Counted from the stretch's first letter, positions 24,839 to 33,566 are shown. The stretch is 38,578 nucleotides of DNA from CAZQKE01 sp964593865 (GCA_964593865.1 CAZQKE010000008.1:1-38578), one strand, 5' to 3'. The notes: generated by a model from the letters alone, not told the origin. Numbers and translations are program-made.

Positions 24839-27793
24839 CTATTTTTGCGAATGTTTCAGGATGATAGGCAAAAAGGTCACATAATCCGGCCCAAATTGAG
24901 ATTCCGCCACACCGCCCTCGGTTTGCGGCATCGCCTTTACGGATACCACCGCAAGGGGGATGCTTCGTCCGGCAAAGGGCTGCCCTTTCGCATCGTAGGC
25001 AAGTACGCGTTGCCCACTCTCCTCGTCATACATGCCTACCACCAGGTCATAAGTCCCCGGCAACAGACCGGCAGGCAGAGGGATAGGGTGTTCGTCCACG
25101 ATCACTTCCCCTTCGGCCCAGGTATCCGTCGGGCAGCACCCACCACCCGGCGGGGCATCGTGCTGGGCCAGGGGCCGCCCCGCTGCATCCGCCAGATGGG
25201 CAAACACTTTATAAGGCCGGACCATAGCTCCCTCCGCCTGCCAATAGAGGGTCAGGCGAATCTCGCCGCCGGGGTATGCCCGGTCCAGGTCCAGGTCATA
25301 GCCCAGCAGGTGCGCCTTCTGCCCCACGGTGGCCTCCAAGGGCCGACCGACCGGCGGCAGGTCAAAGCGACGAGGGCGATCCCGCAAGCGCAGTTCGGCC
25401 AACGGCAATCTATCGCCGCGCGGCATCCCCCATCGGTGGAATAAAACGGTCGACAGAGGACGGCTCCCCTCCTCATGCAAAGGCAGCTCCTCCTTTTCGG
25501 GAGAAAGGAGGGCCGCCGTCAGCCGATATTCTCCCGGCGGCGTGCGTCCCGGTACGGTCAGCTCATGCAGGCCGCGCACATACCCCCCCGACGGCCAGCG
25601 GTCGGTGGGATAGAATTCCGCCGCCGGGGGGACCTGCCAACGGGCAACCGCCGTTCCTTTCTTATCCCACAGCTCCAGCAGCAGAGTCTCCGCCTCCTGG
25701 GGGGCATCTCCCGCCTGCCAGTGCAGCTCCAGCGAGAACGCTCCGCCGGGATGCAATTCCCCGGGACGGAGCTCGTAACCCCGCAGGATGACGGCGTCGC
25801 CAAAATCGGCGTGCAGGGAATGGGGCAAGTCCTTCGGCACAGGCCCGCCGACAGGGGCAGATGAGACCGTGACCGTCAGCACGTCGCCATAGGCAATCTG
25901 CCGTCCATCTTGGGCCGGGGGCAAAGCCGGGCCGCCCTCCAAAGGGGTCCATCCGATCCGCAGACGGTACATGCCCGGCGGTGTGCCGGGCGGGATCCAC
26001 AAGGCGTGCCGATCCTGCCGGAGGAGTCCCGCCGCCCAGTCATCGGTAGGACACCAACCGCTGCACGGTTCGCTATGCCGCTCGGCCCAAACCCGGCCTT
26101 GAGCATCCACCAGCGACAGGTTCACAACGTAGCGATGCCCCAGGTCCGAACCGGCCCGCCAGAAGAAGCGCAAAGGCAGGGCTTCACCCGCCGCAACCTG
26201 CCGCGGGCCGGCCTGCAGCCGCTGCAAGAGAATGCGGTCCCCCCAGGTGAGATGCCCCACCTGCACGTCGGTCAGGTCCACCGTTGGGATCAAGTAAAGG
26301 GCCACGAAGCTGCTGGCCGGGAACCAGACCTTTGTCGCCTGGAAGGCGTGGGTCGCCAGCCACCGTTCCACCAGATGCTCCGGGTCGGCGGTCCAGGGGC
26401 CGATAGGCCCCAGCCACAGGCGAGACCGCTCCCGGCCGATGGCGGTCAGGGCACGGTCCACCGCCGCGGCATCCAAAGGGCTACTCTCTTCGGGTAGGTA
26501 GCGAACCGGCCAGGGACGGCGGTTGTAGTAATCCACCAGCGGCTTTTGGGCGGGCTGCGGGATGATCAGCAGGTCCCCCGCCCGCCCGTGGCGGTCAATG
26601 TAGGCCAATGCCCGGCCGGTATCACCGTTGATTTTGGTAAATTGCACGCTCAAACCATAGAAGGTAAAGAGCAAAACGGTCAAGACACCCAACAGCCGCC
26701 AGGTCCGCCCTTTGTGCAGGAGGGCAAAGGCCATAAACGCCAACATAGCGATCAGCAGATAGCCCAAGTGACGTCCCAGCACCCCATAGGGCAGCAACAA
26801 GGAAAGGAGCAGGGGGACGACCAAGATCAGGCTCAACAACCGCCAATCTCTCTCCGGCAGCAGACCATCCCGTAGCAGCCACCAAGCCCCGGCCAATATC
26901 AGCACCCAGCCGCCAAAGGCTAAGAAAAGGGCGACGACGGGGATCTGCCCACCCCCAACCTCCCCCAAGATCAAGGTTGGTATGATTTTGTTAAGTTTGT
27001 AAGTCATGCTAAAAAGGGTTTCTCCCTGAGCCACCTGGCCCACCGAAGCCCGCATCCCGGGTGAAAGGAGAAACCAAGCTGCACCGGTCAGCAGAATCAG
27101 CACATGGACGGCCATACCCCACCGCCGGCCGGAGGAACGCCTGCTGAGGAGGAGGTAAGCCGCCGTTGCCGCACCCAAGAAGGCGAAAAAGTAGTGGGTT
27201 GCCGTGCCCACAACGAGCAGCAAACCGTACATCAACCACCATCGGATTCCTTTTCCATCCTCCAAAGCACGGAGGAACGCCAGGATCGCCAACAGGGCCA
27301 GAAAAGGCAAAAGCGAATACATCCGCACTTCCTGCGCATAGGCAACCAGGAAGGGCGAGATGGCCGCCAACAGGGCGGCCAACCACGCCAACTTCCCACC
27401 GGCCATCCGCCGCACCAGGAGGTAGAACAAGGGCACAAAGAGGACGCCCCAAAAGGCGGAAAAGAAGCGCAAGGCGAATTCGCTCCGCCCGGCGGCGAGC
27501 TGCCAGGGGTGCAAGGCCAAGAAGTAGAGAGGCGGGTGCTCAAAAGGCTGACTTCGCAGGTAGGAGATGATGCCACCCCAATCCAGCGCGGAAATATTTG
27601 CGCTCAACGCCTCATCCAACCAAAGCTCGGCCCGCCCCAGGTTGTAAAGGCGTAGAGCAAAGGATGTTAAGGTAAGGAAGAGTAATGACCAACGGGTAGT
27701 GTCTAATGACCAATGGGTAATGTCCAGGGGGCGACGAGGGCCGTCTTCCTTTTGCCACCGGTCATCGGTCATTCGCCACCTACCATGCACCAC
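24839..27793 (-). CDS. GT39/PMT-like membrane glycosyltransferase with three C-terminal beta domains
   Basis: Large integral-membrane protein (up to 984 residues) that probably moves a sugar from a polyprenyl-phosphate donor onto an extracytoplasmic acceptor. The first half has about ten to twelve membrane segments and the GT39 first-loop acidic motif AELWLDEALSAN, then QPFEHPPLYF. The outer half (about 530-980) contains three related beta-sandwich repeats with RFFWRAG, ELHWQAG and TLYWQAE strands and a repeated PTD-x-W-x2-G motif. Cysteines flank the first and third copies. The first ~37 residues are encoded by a repeat, and GTG 27793 and ATG 27772 are both poor starts; the true N-terminus may be later. 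The adjoining GT2 gene may supply its lipid-linked donor. Confidence 0.85.
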   Translation of the reverse strand: MVHGRWRMTDDRWQKEDGPRRPLDITHWSLDTTRWSLLFLTLTSFALRLYNLGRAELWLDEALSANISALDWGGIISYLRSQPFEHPPLYFLALHPWQLAAGRSEFALRFFSAFWGVLFVPLFYLLVRRMAGGKLAWLAALLAAISPFLVAYAQEVRMYSLLPFLALLAILAFLRALEDGKGIRWWLMYGLLLVVGTATHYFFAFLGAATAAYLLLSRRSSGRRWGMAVHVLILLTGAAWFLLSPGMRASVGQVAQGETLFSMTYKLNKIIPTLILGEVGGGQIPVVALFLAFGGWVLILAGAWWLLRDGLLPERDWRLLSLILVVPLLLSLLLPYGVLGRHLGYLLIAMLAFMAFALLHKGRTWRLLGVLTVLLFTFYGLSVQFTKINGDTGRALAYIDRHGRAGDLLIIPQPAQKPLVDYYNRRPWPVRYLPEESSPLDAAAVDRALTAIGRERSRLWLGPIGPWTADPEHLVERWLATHAFQATKVWFPASSFVALYLIPTVDLTDVQVGHLTWGDRILLQRLQAGPRQVAAGEALPLRFFWRAGSDLGHRYVVNLSLVDAQGRVWAERHSEPCSGWCPTDDWAAGLLRQDRHALWIPPGTPPGMYRLRIGWTPLEGGPALPPAQDGRQIAYGDVLTVTVSSAPVGGPVPKDLPHSLHADFGDAVILRGYELRPGELHPGGAFSLELHWQAGDAPQEAETLLLELWDKKGTAVARWQVPPAAEFYPTDRWPSGGYVRGLHELTVPGRTPPGEYRLTAALLSPEKEELPLHEEGSRPLSTVLFHRWGMPRGDRLPLAELRLRDRPRRFDLPPVGRPLEATVGQKAHLLGYDLDLDRAYPGGEIRLTLYWQAEGAMVRPYKVFAHLADAAGRPLAQHDAPPGGGCCPTDTWAEGEVIVDEHPIPLPAGLLPGTYDLVVGMYDEESGQRVLAYDAKGQPFAGRSIPLAVVSVKAMPQTEGGVAESQFGPDYVTFLPIILKHSQK

Positions 27794-27805
27794 CGGTCAT
27801 TCGCC
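27683..27805. repeat. GGTCATT-type inverted repeat cluster across a gene junction
   Basis: Two units TAATGACCAAYGGGTA-like (27683-27698 and 27704-27719) face two units CCACCGGTCATTCGCC-like (27755-27777, with a duplicated CGGTCAT, and 27790-27805) in the opposite orientation. The cluster covers the stop codon of the GT2 gene and the start region of the GT39-like gene. Confidence 0.7.
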
Positions 27806-28516
27806 ATTCTCCATTCCGGCCTCACGCCAAAGCTGCCAACGAACCTGAACCAGCTCACGGAAAGCGCGGGTGATGACACCGATGTTGGCTCCCGTCTGAC
27901 TACCGGCAACGCGAGGTCGGTGGGTGACGGGCACTTCTACAAAGCGATAACCGGCCCTTTTGGCCCGCACCAACCACTCTATGCTAAATGTAGCTCCCCG
28001 TGAGCGGATGTGAGGCGCAAGTTTTTCAATGATCTCCCGACGAAACAGCTTGAAACCACAATCCACGTCGCGCACGGTATAGCCAAAGAGCAAGGTACAA
28101 AGGGCACTCCAGCCCTTGCCGTAGAGGACACGCATAAAGGGATCGCGGCGCGGTGCACGATAGCCTGCAATCAGGTCGTATTCATCCATGTAGGGCGTGA
28201 ATTTGGATAACTCGCTCAGGACGAACTGACGGTCGGCATCGGTATAGAAAATCCACTCCTTTTCGGCATTGGTGAAACCGCTGAACACGGCAGCGCCGAA
28301 CCCCTGGTTGACGGGATGTTGGATCAACCGCACATGGGGATCGCGCTCCATGATGCGACGGGTCACGGCAGCGGTATCATCCTTGCTGCCGTCATCTACG
28401 ACGATGATTTCATAGTCATCGGCATTGGCCTGAAGGGCCGGGGTCGCTTCGGCGACCATCGGTTCAATGTTTTCGGCCTCGTTGTAAGCCGGCAAGACAA
28501 GCGAAATGCTGGGCAT
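27797..28516 (-). CDS. GT2-family glycosyltransferase (polyprenyl-phosphate sugar synthase type)
   Basis: Probably transfers a sugar from a nucleotide donor onto polyprenyl phosphate at the inner membrane face, as dolichol-phosphate-mannose synthases do. The 239-residue product begins MPSISLVLPAYNEAENIEPM. It has the nucleotide-binding strand IIVVDDGSKDDTA, the DXD-type motif FYTDADRQF, and the GFKLFRREIIEKL...FSIEWLVRAKRAGYRFVEVPVTHRPR core of the DPM1-like branch. It has no C-terminal membrane helices. ATG 28516 is preferred to ATG 28522 because AGGGAG is then seven bases upstream. The last residues (GMENGE) and the stop lie in a repeat. It probably feeds the GT39-like enzyme encoded next. 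Confidence 0.9.
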   Translation of the reverse strand: MPSISLVLPAYNEAENIEPMVAEATPALQANADDYEIIVVDDGSKDDTAAVTRRIMERDPHVRLIQHPVNQGFGAAVFSGFTNAEKEWIFYTDADRQFVLSELSKFTPYMDEYDLIAGYRAPRRDPFMRVLYGKGWSALCTLLFGYTVRDVDCGFKLFRREIIEKLAPHIRSRGATFSIEWLVRAKRAGYRFVEVPVTHRPRVAGSQTGANIGVITRAFRELVQVRWQLWREAGMENGE

Positions 28517-28547
28517 ACCCATTCTCCCTTACGAAACTACGTACATC

Positions 28548-29546
28548 TCAAATTTCAGAATCCTTCGGAGGCGGCGGTTTTTTGGACCACAAACTTCCCA
28601 AAAATGTCTCCAGCAAGCTGGGTCGTTCGGGCAGATTGGGACGCGGCCCCTCCGACCACTGTCCCGCGCTTCGGTCGGCAAGCCATTTCTGCCGTTCAAC
28701 CTGGGCATCGTAGAACCGCCGGGCCAAATCTTCGGCTTGGCCTTCGGCCAGCGTCCGGCGGATGGAGTTCAGGGCATCGGTCAGAGCATCCAACCAGCGG
28801 AGGATATTGTCTTGGTTGGCCGAGCAGGCCCCGCTGTAGCCCATGATGTCGGCGGAGACCAAGCTGCTACCGGCTTCAAAAGCAGGCCCGGCCATCTTGC
28901 GCAGCTCACGCCACACCGGTTGACCGACAACCATTTCGGTCAGGGCCAGGGCCAACAGGGCGGGCAAATGGTCCACGGCGGCGATCAGGCCATCGTGCTC
29001 GGCCGCATCCAGGAAGAGCGGCTTGGCCCCTAGAATTTGCACCAGCTCGCTGATCAACCGAATCGCGCTCTCATGACTCCCCGGCGCAGGGACGACACAA
29101 AACACGCCTCCCTGAAAGAGATCGGCACGGGCCGCTTCCAAACCGCCTCGCCCGTCGGACGTCGTGCCCAGGATAGGGTCCCCGCCCACAAAGTGTACCC
29201 CCTCCGGAAGGTACTTTTCGGCCCAGGTCAGGACAGGACGTTTGACGGTAGTCGTATCCAAGACGACGCAGCCGGGCCGCAGCACAGGGCCGATGACGCG
29301 CAGCGTTTCCTCAACGCCGCCGATGGGCGTGGCCAAAATAACCAGATCGGCCTTTTCACAAGCGGCGGGCAAGTTCCACTCAATGCGATCCACCGCCCCC
29401 ATCTTTTTCGCCAGAGCATTGACCTCCCGGTCCAAATCGTGGCCGATCACCGCAGAGGTGGCCTGCGTTTGACGCAAAGCAAGGCCGATGGAGCCGCCGA
29501 TCAGCCCCAAACCGATGATGGTGACACGCGGTTTTTCCCGATTCAT
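28548..29546 (-). CDS. TyrA-like prephenate/arogenate dehydrogenase homologue, altered active site
   Basis: The 332-residue product has the fold signs of the tyrosine-pathway dehydrogenase: NAD loop IIGLGLIGGSIGLAL (10-24), ATPIGGVEETL, then LDTTTVK (96-102), VGGDPILG (120-127) and AAEHDGLIAAVDHLP (181-195) leading to an all-helical C-terminal half. Typical enzymes read D-x-GSVK, GGHPMAG and EHD-x3-A-x2-SHLP. Here the HP-AG histidine, held to be catalytic, is D123, the GSVK serine is T100, and the SHLP serine is D192. Either activity differs or this is a relative with another 2-oxo/carbocyclic substrate. The start overlaps the HD gene stop (TGATG). Confidence 0.8.
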   Translation of the reverse strand: MNREKPRVTIIGLGLIGGSIGLALRQTQATSAVIGHDLDREVNALAKKMGAVDRIEWNLPAACEKADLVILATPIGGVEETLRVIGPVLRPGCVVLDTTTVKRPVLTWAEKYLPEGVHFVGGDPILGTTSDGRGGLEAARADLFQGGVFCVVPAPGSHESAIRLISELVQILGAKPLFLDAAEHDGLIAAVDHLPALLALALTEMVVGQPVWRELRKMAGPAFEAGSSLVSADIMGYSGACSANQDNILRWLDALTDALNSIRRTLAEGQAEDLARRFYDAQVERQKWLADRSAGQWSEGPRPNLPERPSLLETFLGSLWSKKPPPPKDSEI

Positions 29547-30058
29547 CAGTTCTCTCCGTCCGCTGCCTGGAGGGCGGCCAACAGGGGGTCTCCCTCCGGA
29601 GGCAACGGTTCCTCATGACGGCGGATCAGCTCCACCGTGCGGGATGAGCATCCTGCAGCCTGAGCCAGAACGGCCCCCAGTTCGGCATGATGCTGTTGGA
29701 CGTAAAAGAGCCGCCGCCAGCCATCCTGCCTGCTGCCCATCTTTTCCAACAGGCCGGGAGCAAAGGCACGGAGTAGCACAGCCGCCACCCGGTGGCCCAA
29801 CCGTAGGGAGCCAACAGGGTGCTGGCTTTTGCCCACATCGTGCAGCAGAGCTGCAGCCATCAAGTCGGGATCGGTTTGGCCTCGTTCCCGCAGTGTGCGC
29901 AGCACACGCAGGGCGTGCTGGCGGTCATAGCGGGGCATGGCGGCGAAAAGGCGGGCAGCCGCCGGTGGCAAGTAAGCGCGGACTAGTGCCTCGTCATCAG
30001 GTCTGGCCCAAGCACTGGCCGCTTGGGCAAACTGCCGAACGCGATACGCAGCAGACAT
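29546..30058 (-). CDS. HD-domain phosphohydrolase-like protein
   Basis: Small metal-dependent HD-fold protein of 170 residues. The pattern is RQHALRVLRTL (H48), LMAAALLHDVGK with the HD pair at 73-74, RLGHRVAAVLL, the QQHH pair at 123-124, RRHEE (H148) and the closing aspartate in LQAADGEN (D167). This is a complete H...HD...H...D set, so hydrolysis of a phosphorylated small molecule or nucleotide is expected. No extra sensor or GGDEF-type domain is present. It begins two bases after the site-2 protease stop and its stop overlaps the tyrA-like start, so it is tightly coupled inside the operon. Substrate unknown. Confidence 0.85.
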   Translation of the reverse strand: MSAAYRVRQFAQAASAWARPDDEALVRAYLPPAAARLFAAMPRYDRQHALRVLRTLRERGQTDPDLMAAALLHDVGKSQHPVGSLRLGHRVAAVLLRAFAPGLLEKMGSRQDGWRRLFYVQQHHAELGAVLAQAAGCSSRTVELIRRHEEPLPPEGDPLLAALQAADGEN

Positions 30059-30060
30059 GG

Positions 30061-30714
30061 TTAAAAGCCCAGTAGTAGGTTCACCAGGGCGTAGCTCAGC
30101 GGCCCCAAGACCACACTCAACAGGCTAAAGCCCGTCACCCACCCCATTGACAGGAGGAGCAGGAGCAGCATGGGACCATAAGGGGCCAAGCGATCCAACA
30201 TGTGGCCCAGGTCATAAGCCCACCGACTGTGCACCGTGCTCAGCAGCCCCTGGAGCACGCTAAAGCCATCTAGGGGCGGCAGGGGGATCAGGTTAAAGAG
30301 GGCTAAACTGATGTTGGTCACGACCATCACCCAGAAAAAGTAGCCGAGAAAGGAAGGCAAAGGCAGCCCCAAGCGCAGCGGAATGGCGGATAGAGCAGCC
30401 AGCACCAGGTTGGAAAAGGGGCCGGCCGCCGCCGTCAAACCCATACCGGCCCGGGGACTGACCCGCATGTTATAGGGGTTGACCGGAACCGGCTTGCCCC
30501 AGCCGATCCCCCAGCCGCTCAACGCCATGAACAGGATCATCACCGCCCCCAGCGGGTCCAGGTGGGCAAGGGGGTTGAGCGTCAACCGCCCCTGGTTCTT
30601 GGCCGTGGTATCCCCCAGCTCATAGGCCGACCACGCATGGGAAAACTCGTGGATGCTAAGCGAGATTACCAGAGCCAGTAGAAAAAAGACCGTACTTTGA
30701 ATGCGATCTAACAT
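30061..30714 (-). CDS. Site-2 protease family (M50) membrane metalloprotease
   Basis: Intramembrane zinc protease of 217 residues with HEFSH (22-26) in the first membrane segment as zinc ligands and active glutamate. The second signature is N141-LIPLPPLDG with D149 as the third ligand. About five to six membrane segments are visible, and AGPFSNLVLA is the conserved loop. No PDZ or CBS domain is attached, which fits the short SREBP-protease-like bacterial branch. Substrate unknown; targets might be membrane-anchored regulators. GAGGAG lies four bases before ATG. It heads the seven-gene minus-strand run behind a long leader. Confidence 0.92.
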   Translation of the reverse strand: MLDRIQSTVFFLLALVISLSIHEFSHAWSAYELGDTTAKNQGRLTLNPLAHLDPLGAVMILFMALSGWGIGWGKPVPVNPYNMRVSPRAGMGLTAAAGPFSNLVLAALSAIPLRLGLPLPSFLGYFFWVMVVTNISLALFNLIPLPPLDGFSVLQGLLSTVHSRWAYDLGHMLDRLAPYGPMLLLLLLSMGWVTGFSLLSVVLGPLSYALVNLLLGF

Positions 30715-30887
30715 GCATCTCCTCAGAATTCAGTTCAGTCTCTCCGTTCGGTGTAGGCCACAGCCTGCGCCCTTTGTGCCGGATCGTGGACCGGTGCAAG
30801 GCAAGCGGGATCTCCCCCGGCAGGCTGCCATCGGCTGCTACCGACAGATTCGCACGGTTTCTCCCAAATCGCACCGCCTCCGGGACC

Positions 30888-30896
30888 ATTATAGCA
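30888..30896 (-). promoter_or_regulatory. Extended -10 promoter of the site-2 protease operon
   Basis: TGCTATAAT on the minus strand (30896-30888), an exact extended -10 element. No good -35 is seen (TTCCTG at the expected distance). The leader to the start is about 165 bases; it contains small GC hairpins but no class I recognise. Confidence 0.6.
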
Positions 30897-30923
30897 CAAG
30901 TAGGGCCTAGCAGGAAACCGAAG

Positions 30924-33368
30924 CTAAGCGGTGGGAGGTTCCTCCGTAACGGGCGGCAAGCGGCGGAGGCGATCATACTCGGCGAACCAGTCGGGCAGGT
31001 TGGCCCATTGTGCCTCCTGCTGACGGCGGCGTTGCTGGTCTTCGTAGGCGGCCAAGCGACGAAAGATCTCGCTTTGGATCCCTTTAGGGTCGCGCACATG
31101 CTCAAAGTTCAAAGTGCCCTCTGCACCGGCGGTAGAAATGATCACCGTACCCAGGTTGAAAAGCGTGGCGATAGGGTTCGGGATGTCAAAGCTCACGTTC
31201 TGCACACGGTCAAACATGGTTTCGGTCCGCTTGGTGCGCAGACCAAAAGGCCAAGCCTCAATGTCAATGATCCGGTCGGTGGTGACGGTATAGAGATCGT
31301 TGCCCCAGTTTTCAAATCGCCACCACCACCAAAAAGCCAGCCCCAGGAACACGATCCCCCACAAAGCCATTACCCCCCAATTGACGCCTCCCCGGAAGGC
31401 AACGAGCCAGAGGAAAACCAAGACGGCACTCCAAAGCAGAAGGGCCGTAGAGGGCAGCAGAACCCGCCACCCCAAACGGAGCCAGTGTTTGCGCCAGGTG
31501 ATCTGATCGCCTTCTTCTTTCTTGATCCAGAACCATTTGCGCCAGGTCGCCTCCGCCAACCGCTGCCACAGGGAGACAGAAGGCGGCGATTCTTCCATCT
31601 CCCGGCGCGGCGGTAAAGGGATCACCGGTTTGGGAACTAAAGGGCGAAGCTCTTGGCCCAGACTCCCCCGGAGCTTTTCCCGAATGGCACGGCGCGTTTC
31701 CAACGCCTCACTGGCCTGCACCCGCCGCGTTTGTTCCAGAATGCGGCGTTGGGCATCTTCCGGATGCCCCAGGTGATCAAATACCAGGTTGCTCACCCCG
31801 GACCTGACCGCCGTTTCAATGGTCAAGCGTCCGTAACCCAGCCAACTGCCGGGAAATTTTTTGGCGACGTTGACGTTTTGGACCTTGGACAGAGGGGCTT
31901 CATGCCGGGTCTCCTGGATGAACAAAATCTTTTCCTCATGAACGGCCCGTTGATCGGTGACGGTGTAATAGTCGTTGCGCCAATCCACATATCGCCACAG
32001 AACCCAAAGTAAGCTCAACACTACCGCACCGATCCGCAAACAGCGCAAAGCACTCTGCCAACCACCCGCCAACGGAATGAGCGCAAGGGCGAGGGACAAG
32101 AGCAACAAGAGCACGACAGGCAACAACCTTGATACCAGAACGAACCAATGGCGTCTTTCGCGGAAAAGGATGTGCTCATCCTCTCCCATCCAGGGCAAGG
32201 GTTTGAATTCTTTGCGCTCTTTCACCTCCTCACGGAGCGCGAGGTGCTTCTCAATGGCAGGCCACGCGGCGACCAGGCGGCCGTAATCGGCCCGGTGCAG
32301 GTAGATGAGCAACGTTTCGGCGGTCGCACGGGCCGTCGCGTCGCGAGGCTCTGCCAGGAACATGGCTCCTTGCCCAAACCCCACCCCTTTGGTCCCGGCC
32401 CGCAAGTAGCGATGAGTCGATTGGCCGGTTTGTGGATCAAAGGATTCGGTCACAACCGCCCCGTCGTACAGGAAATAAAGGGTGGGATCAAATTCCCCCT
32501 GATGGAACAAGATGTCTCCCCGTCGGTAGCGCGCCAAACCGACATATCCGGCCAGGTAGCGTCGGTCTTCGGAGGTACTGCCGGCAAATTCGGGGACCTG
32601 CTCCAGGGGTTTTTGAATGTCAAATTGTTCGATCTCCCGGTGGAAGCCGTGCTGCAACTCGCCGAGCCACCAAAAAGCGTCAAGGTCAAAGCGGAACAGT
32701 CGCACGTCGGTTTGGGCCACAGCCTGCTGCCGACGGGAGGCACGACGGTCCAACAGCTCCTCATGCCCGAAAAAGTTCCCGGCGGTCACATAGCGGTCGC
32801 CGACCAGGACCTGCCCGGTATCTACGACATAAAAGCCGTCCGCTTCCCCATCCGGTTGAAAAATGGTCTGTCCGGATTCATACTCAACGACCGTGAGCAG
32901 GTCGGCGACGTGGGATAGTTGCGCGTCGGAAAAGTAACGGAAAAGGGGGATGGCCAACAAGCGGGCAATTACATGGGTACGGGCCAAATTATCGTGGAGA
33001 GAGGGATACATGATCAACAAAGAGCGAAAATCCGCAGCCGGAAGACGCAACAGTCGGGCGTGTTTCTCGACGGTGGCCGTGGCCCTTCGCCGCCGATCAT
33101 GCATCAAGGACCAACGCCCAAAGAATCCCCCCGGACCGATGATACGGCGCAGGACCTCCCGACCGTCGTCGTCCACCCCTCTTTCCCGGACGATGCCTTC
33201 CTCGATCAAGTAGAAAAAGTCGGGAACATCACCCTGCGCAAACAGGACATCGCCCTTCTTCGCCTGCCGCTCCTCAAACAGCGTGCCGATATAGTCCAGG
33301 GTCTGTGCATCCAGCCCGGCAAATATCCAAAAATTGCTCAACCGCCCTACGGCGTTTGCGATGCCCAT
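30924..33368 (-). CDS. Triple cyclic-nucleotide-binding-like, double membrane/bPH2-domain protein
   Basis: The 814-residue product has an unusual order: three CNB-like beta-rolls (about 10-125, 130-250, 265-385), a pair of membrane segments (about 405-450), a bPH2/YdbS-like domain (DYYTVTDQRAVHEEKILF, SKVQNVNVA), a Pro-rich linker, a second membrane pair (about 630-690), and a second bPH2 domain (DLYTVTTDRIIDIEAWPFG, FDRVQNVSFD). The cyclic-nucleotide cassette G-E-x-A-L-x4-R-A is degenerate in all three (FFGRWSLMHDRRRRATATV, FFGHEELL, GFGQGAMFLAEPRDATARA), so cAMP binding is doubtful. ATG 33368 is preferred over TTG 33386 by start codon. Probably a membrane sensor or scaffold; function unknown. 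Confidence 0.82.
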   Translation of the reverse strand: MGIANAVGRLSNFWIFAGLDAQTLDYIGTLFEERQAKKGDVLFAQGDVPDFFYLIEEGIVRERGVDDDGREVLRRIIGPGGFFGRWSLMHDRRRRATATVEKHARLLRLPAADFRSLLIMYPSLHDNLARTHVIARLLAIPLFRYFSDAQLSHVADLLTVVEYESGQTIFQPDGEADGFYVVDTGQVLVGDRYVTAGNFFGHEELLDRRASRRQQAVAQTDVRLFRFDLDAFWWLGELQHGFHREIEQFDIQKPLEQVPEFAGSTSEDRRYLAGYVGLARYRRGDILFHQGEFDPTLYFLYDGAVVTESFDPQTGQSTHRYLRAGTKGVGFGQGAMFLAEPRDATARATAETLLIYLHRADYGRLVAAWPAIEKHLALREEVKERKEFKPLPWMGEDEHILFRERRHWFVLVSRLLPVVLLLLLSLALALIPLAGGWQSALRCLRIGAVVLSLLWVLWRYVDWRNDYYTVTDQRAVHEEKILFIQETRHEAPLSKVQNVNVAKKFPGSWLGYGRLTIETAVRSGVSNLVFDHLGHPEDAQRRILEQTRRVQASEALETRRAIREKLRGSLGQELRPLVPKPVIPLPPRREMEESPPSVSLWQRLAEATWRKWFWIKKEEGDQITWRKHWLRLGWRVLLPSTALLLWSAVLVFLWLVAFRGGVNWGVMALWGIVFLGLAFWWWWRFENWGNDLYTVTTDRIIDIEAWPFGLRTKRTETMFDRVQNVSFDIPNPIATLFNLGTVIISTAGAEGTLNFEHVRDPKGIQSEIFRRLAAYEDQQRRRQQEAQWANLPDWFAEYDRLRRLPPVTEEPPTA

Positions 33369-33407
33369 AACTCCACTCTGGGGCAAGTTTGTACCCGGCT
33401 CCGATTC

Positions 33408-33436
33408 ATCTTACCACGTGAGGAAGGCTTTGTCAA
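33408..33436 (-). promoter_or_regulatory. Sigma70-type promoter of the CNB/PH gene
   Basis: On the minus strand TTGACA (33436-33431), 17-base spacer, TAAGAT (33413-33408), 40 bases before ATG 33368. Confidence 0.75.
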
Positions 33437-33507
33437 CAAAGGCACAGAGAACGTAAAGGTAAAGGGTAAGACGCTTCGTTTATCCGCCATCCGCCCTCCC
33501 TCCAAAA

Positions 33508-33536
33508 TTGGCAAAAGACCCTGCCTTTGGTATACT
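33508..33536 (+). promoter_or_regulatory. Sigma70-type promoter of the lonC-like gene
   Basis: TTGGCA (33508-33513), 17-base spacer, TATACT (33531-33536), 31 bases before ATG 33567. It lies back to back with the CNB/PH promoter, about 70 bases apart. Confidence 0.78.
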
Positions 33537-33566
33537 TCCCACATCTCACCTTGAGGGATGACAACA

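Noticed and set aside
30656..31105. Minus-strand open frame through the site-2 protease leader
   Set aside because: Its composition is not convincing as protein. It overlaps both flanking genes in another frame and its best ATG lies on the promoter.
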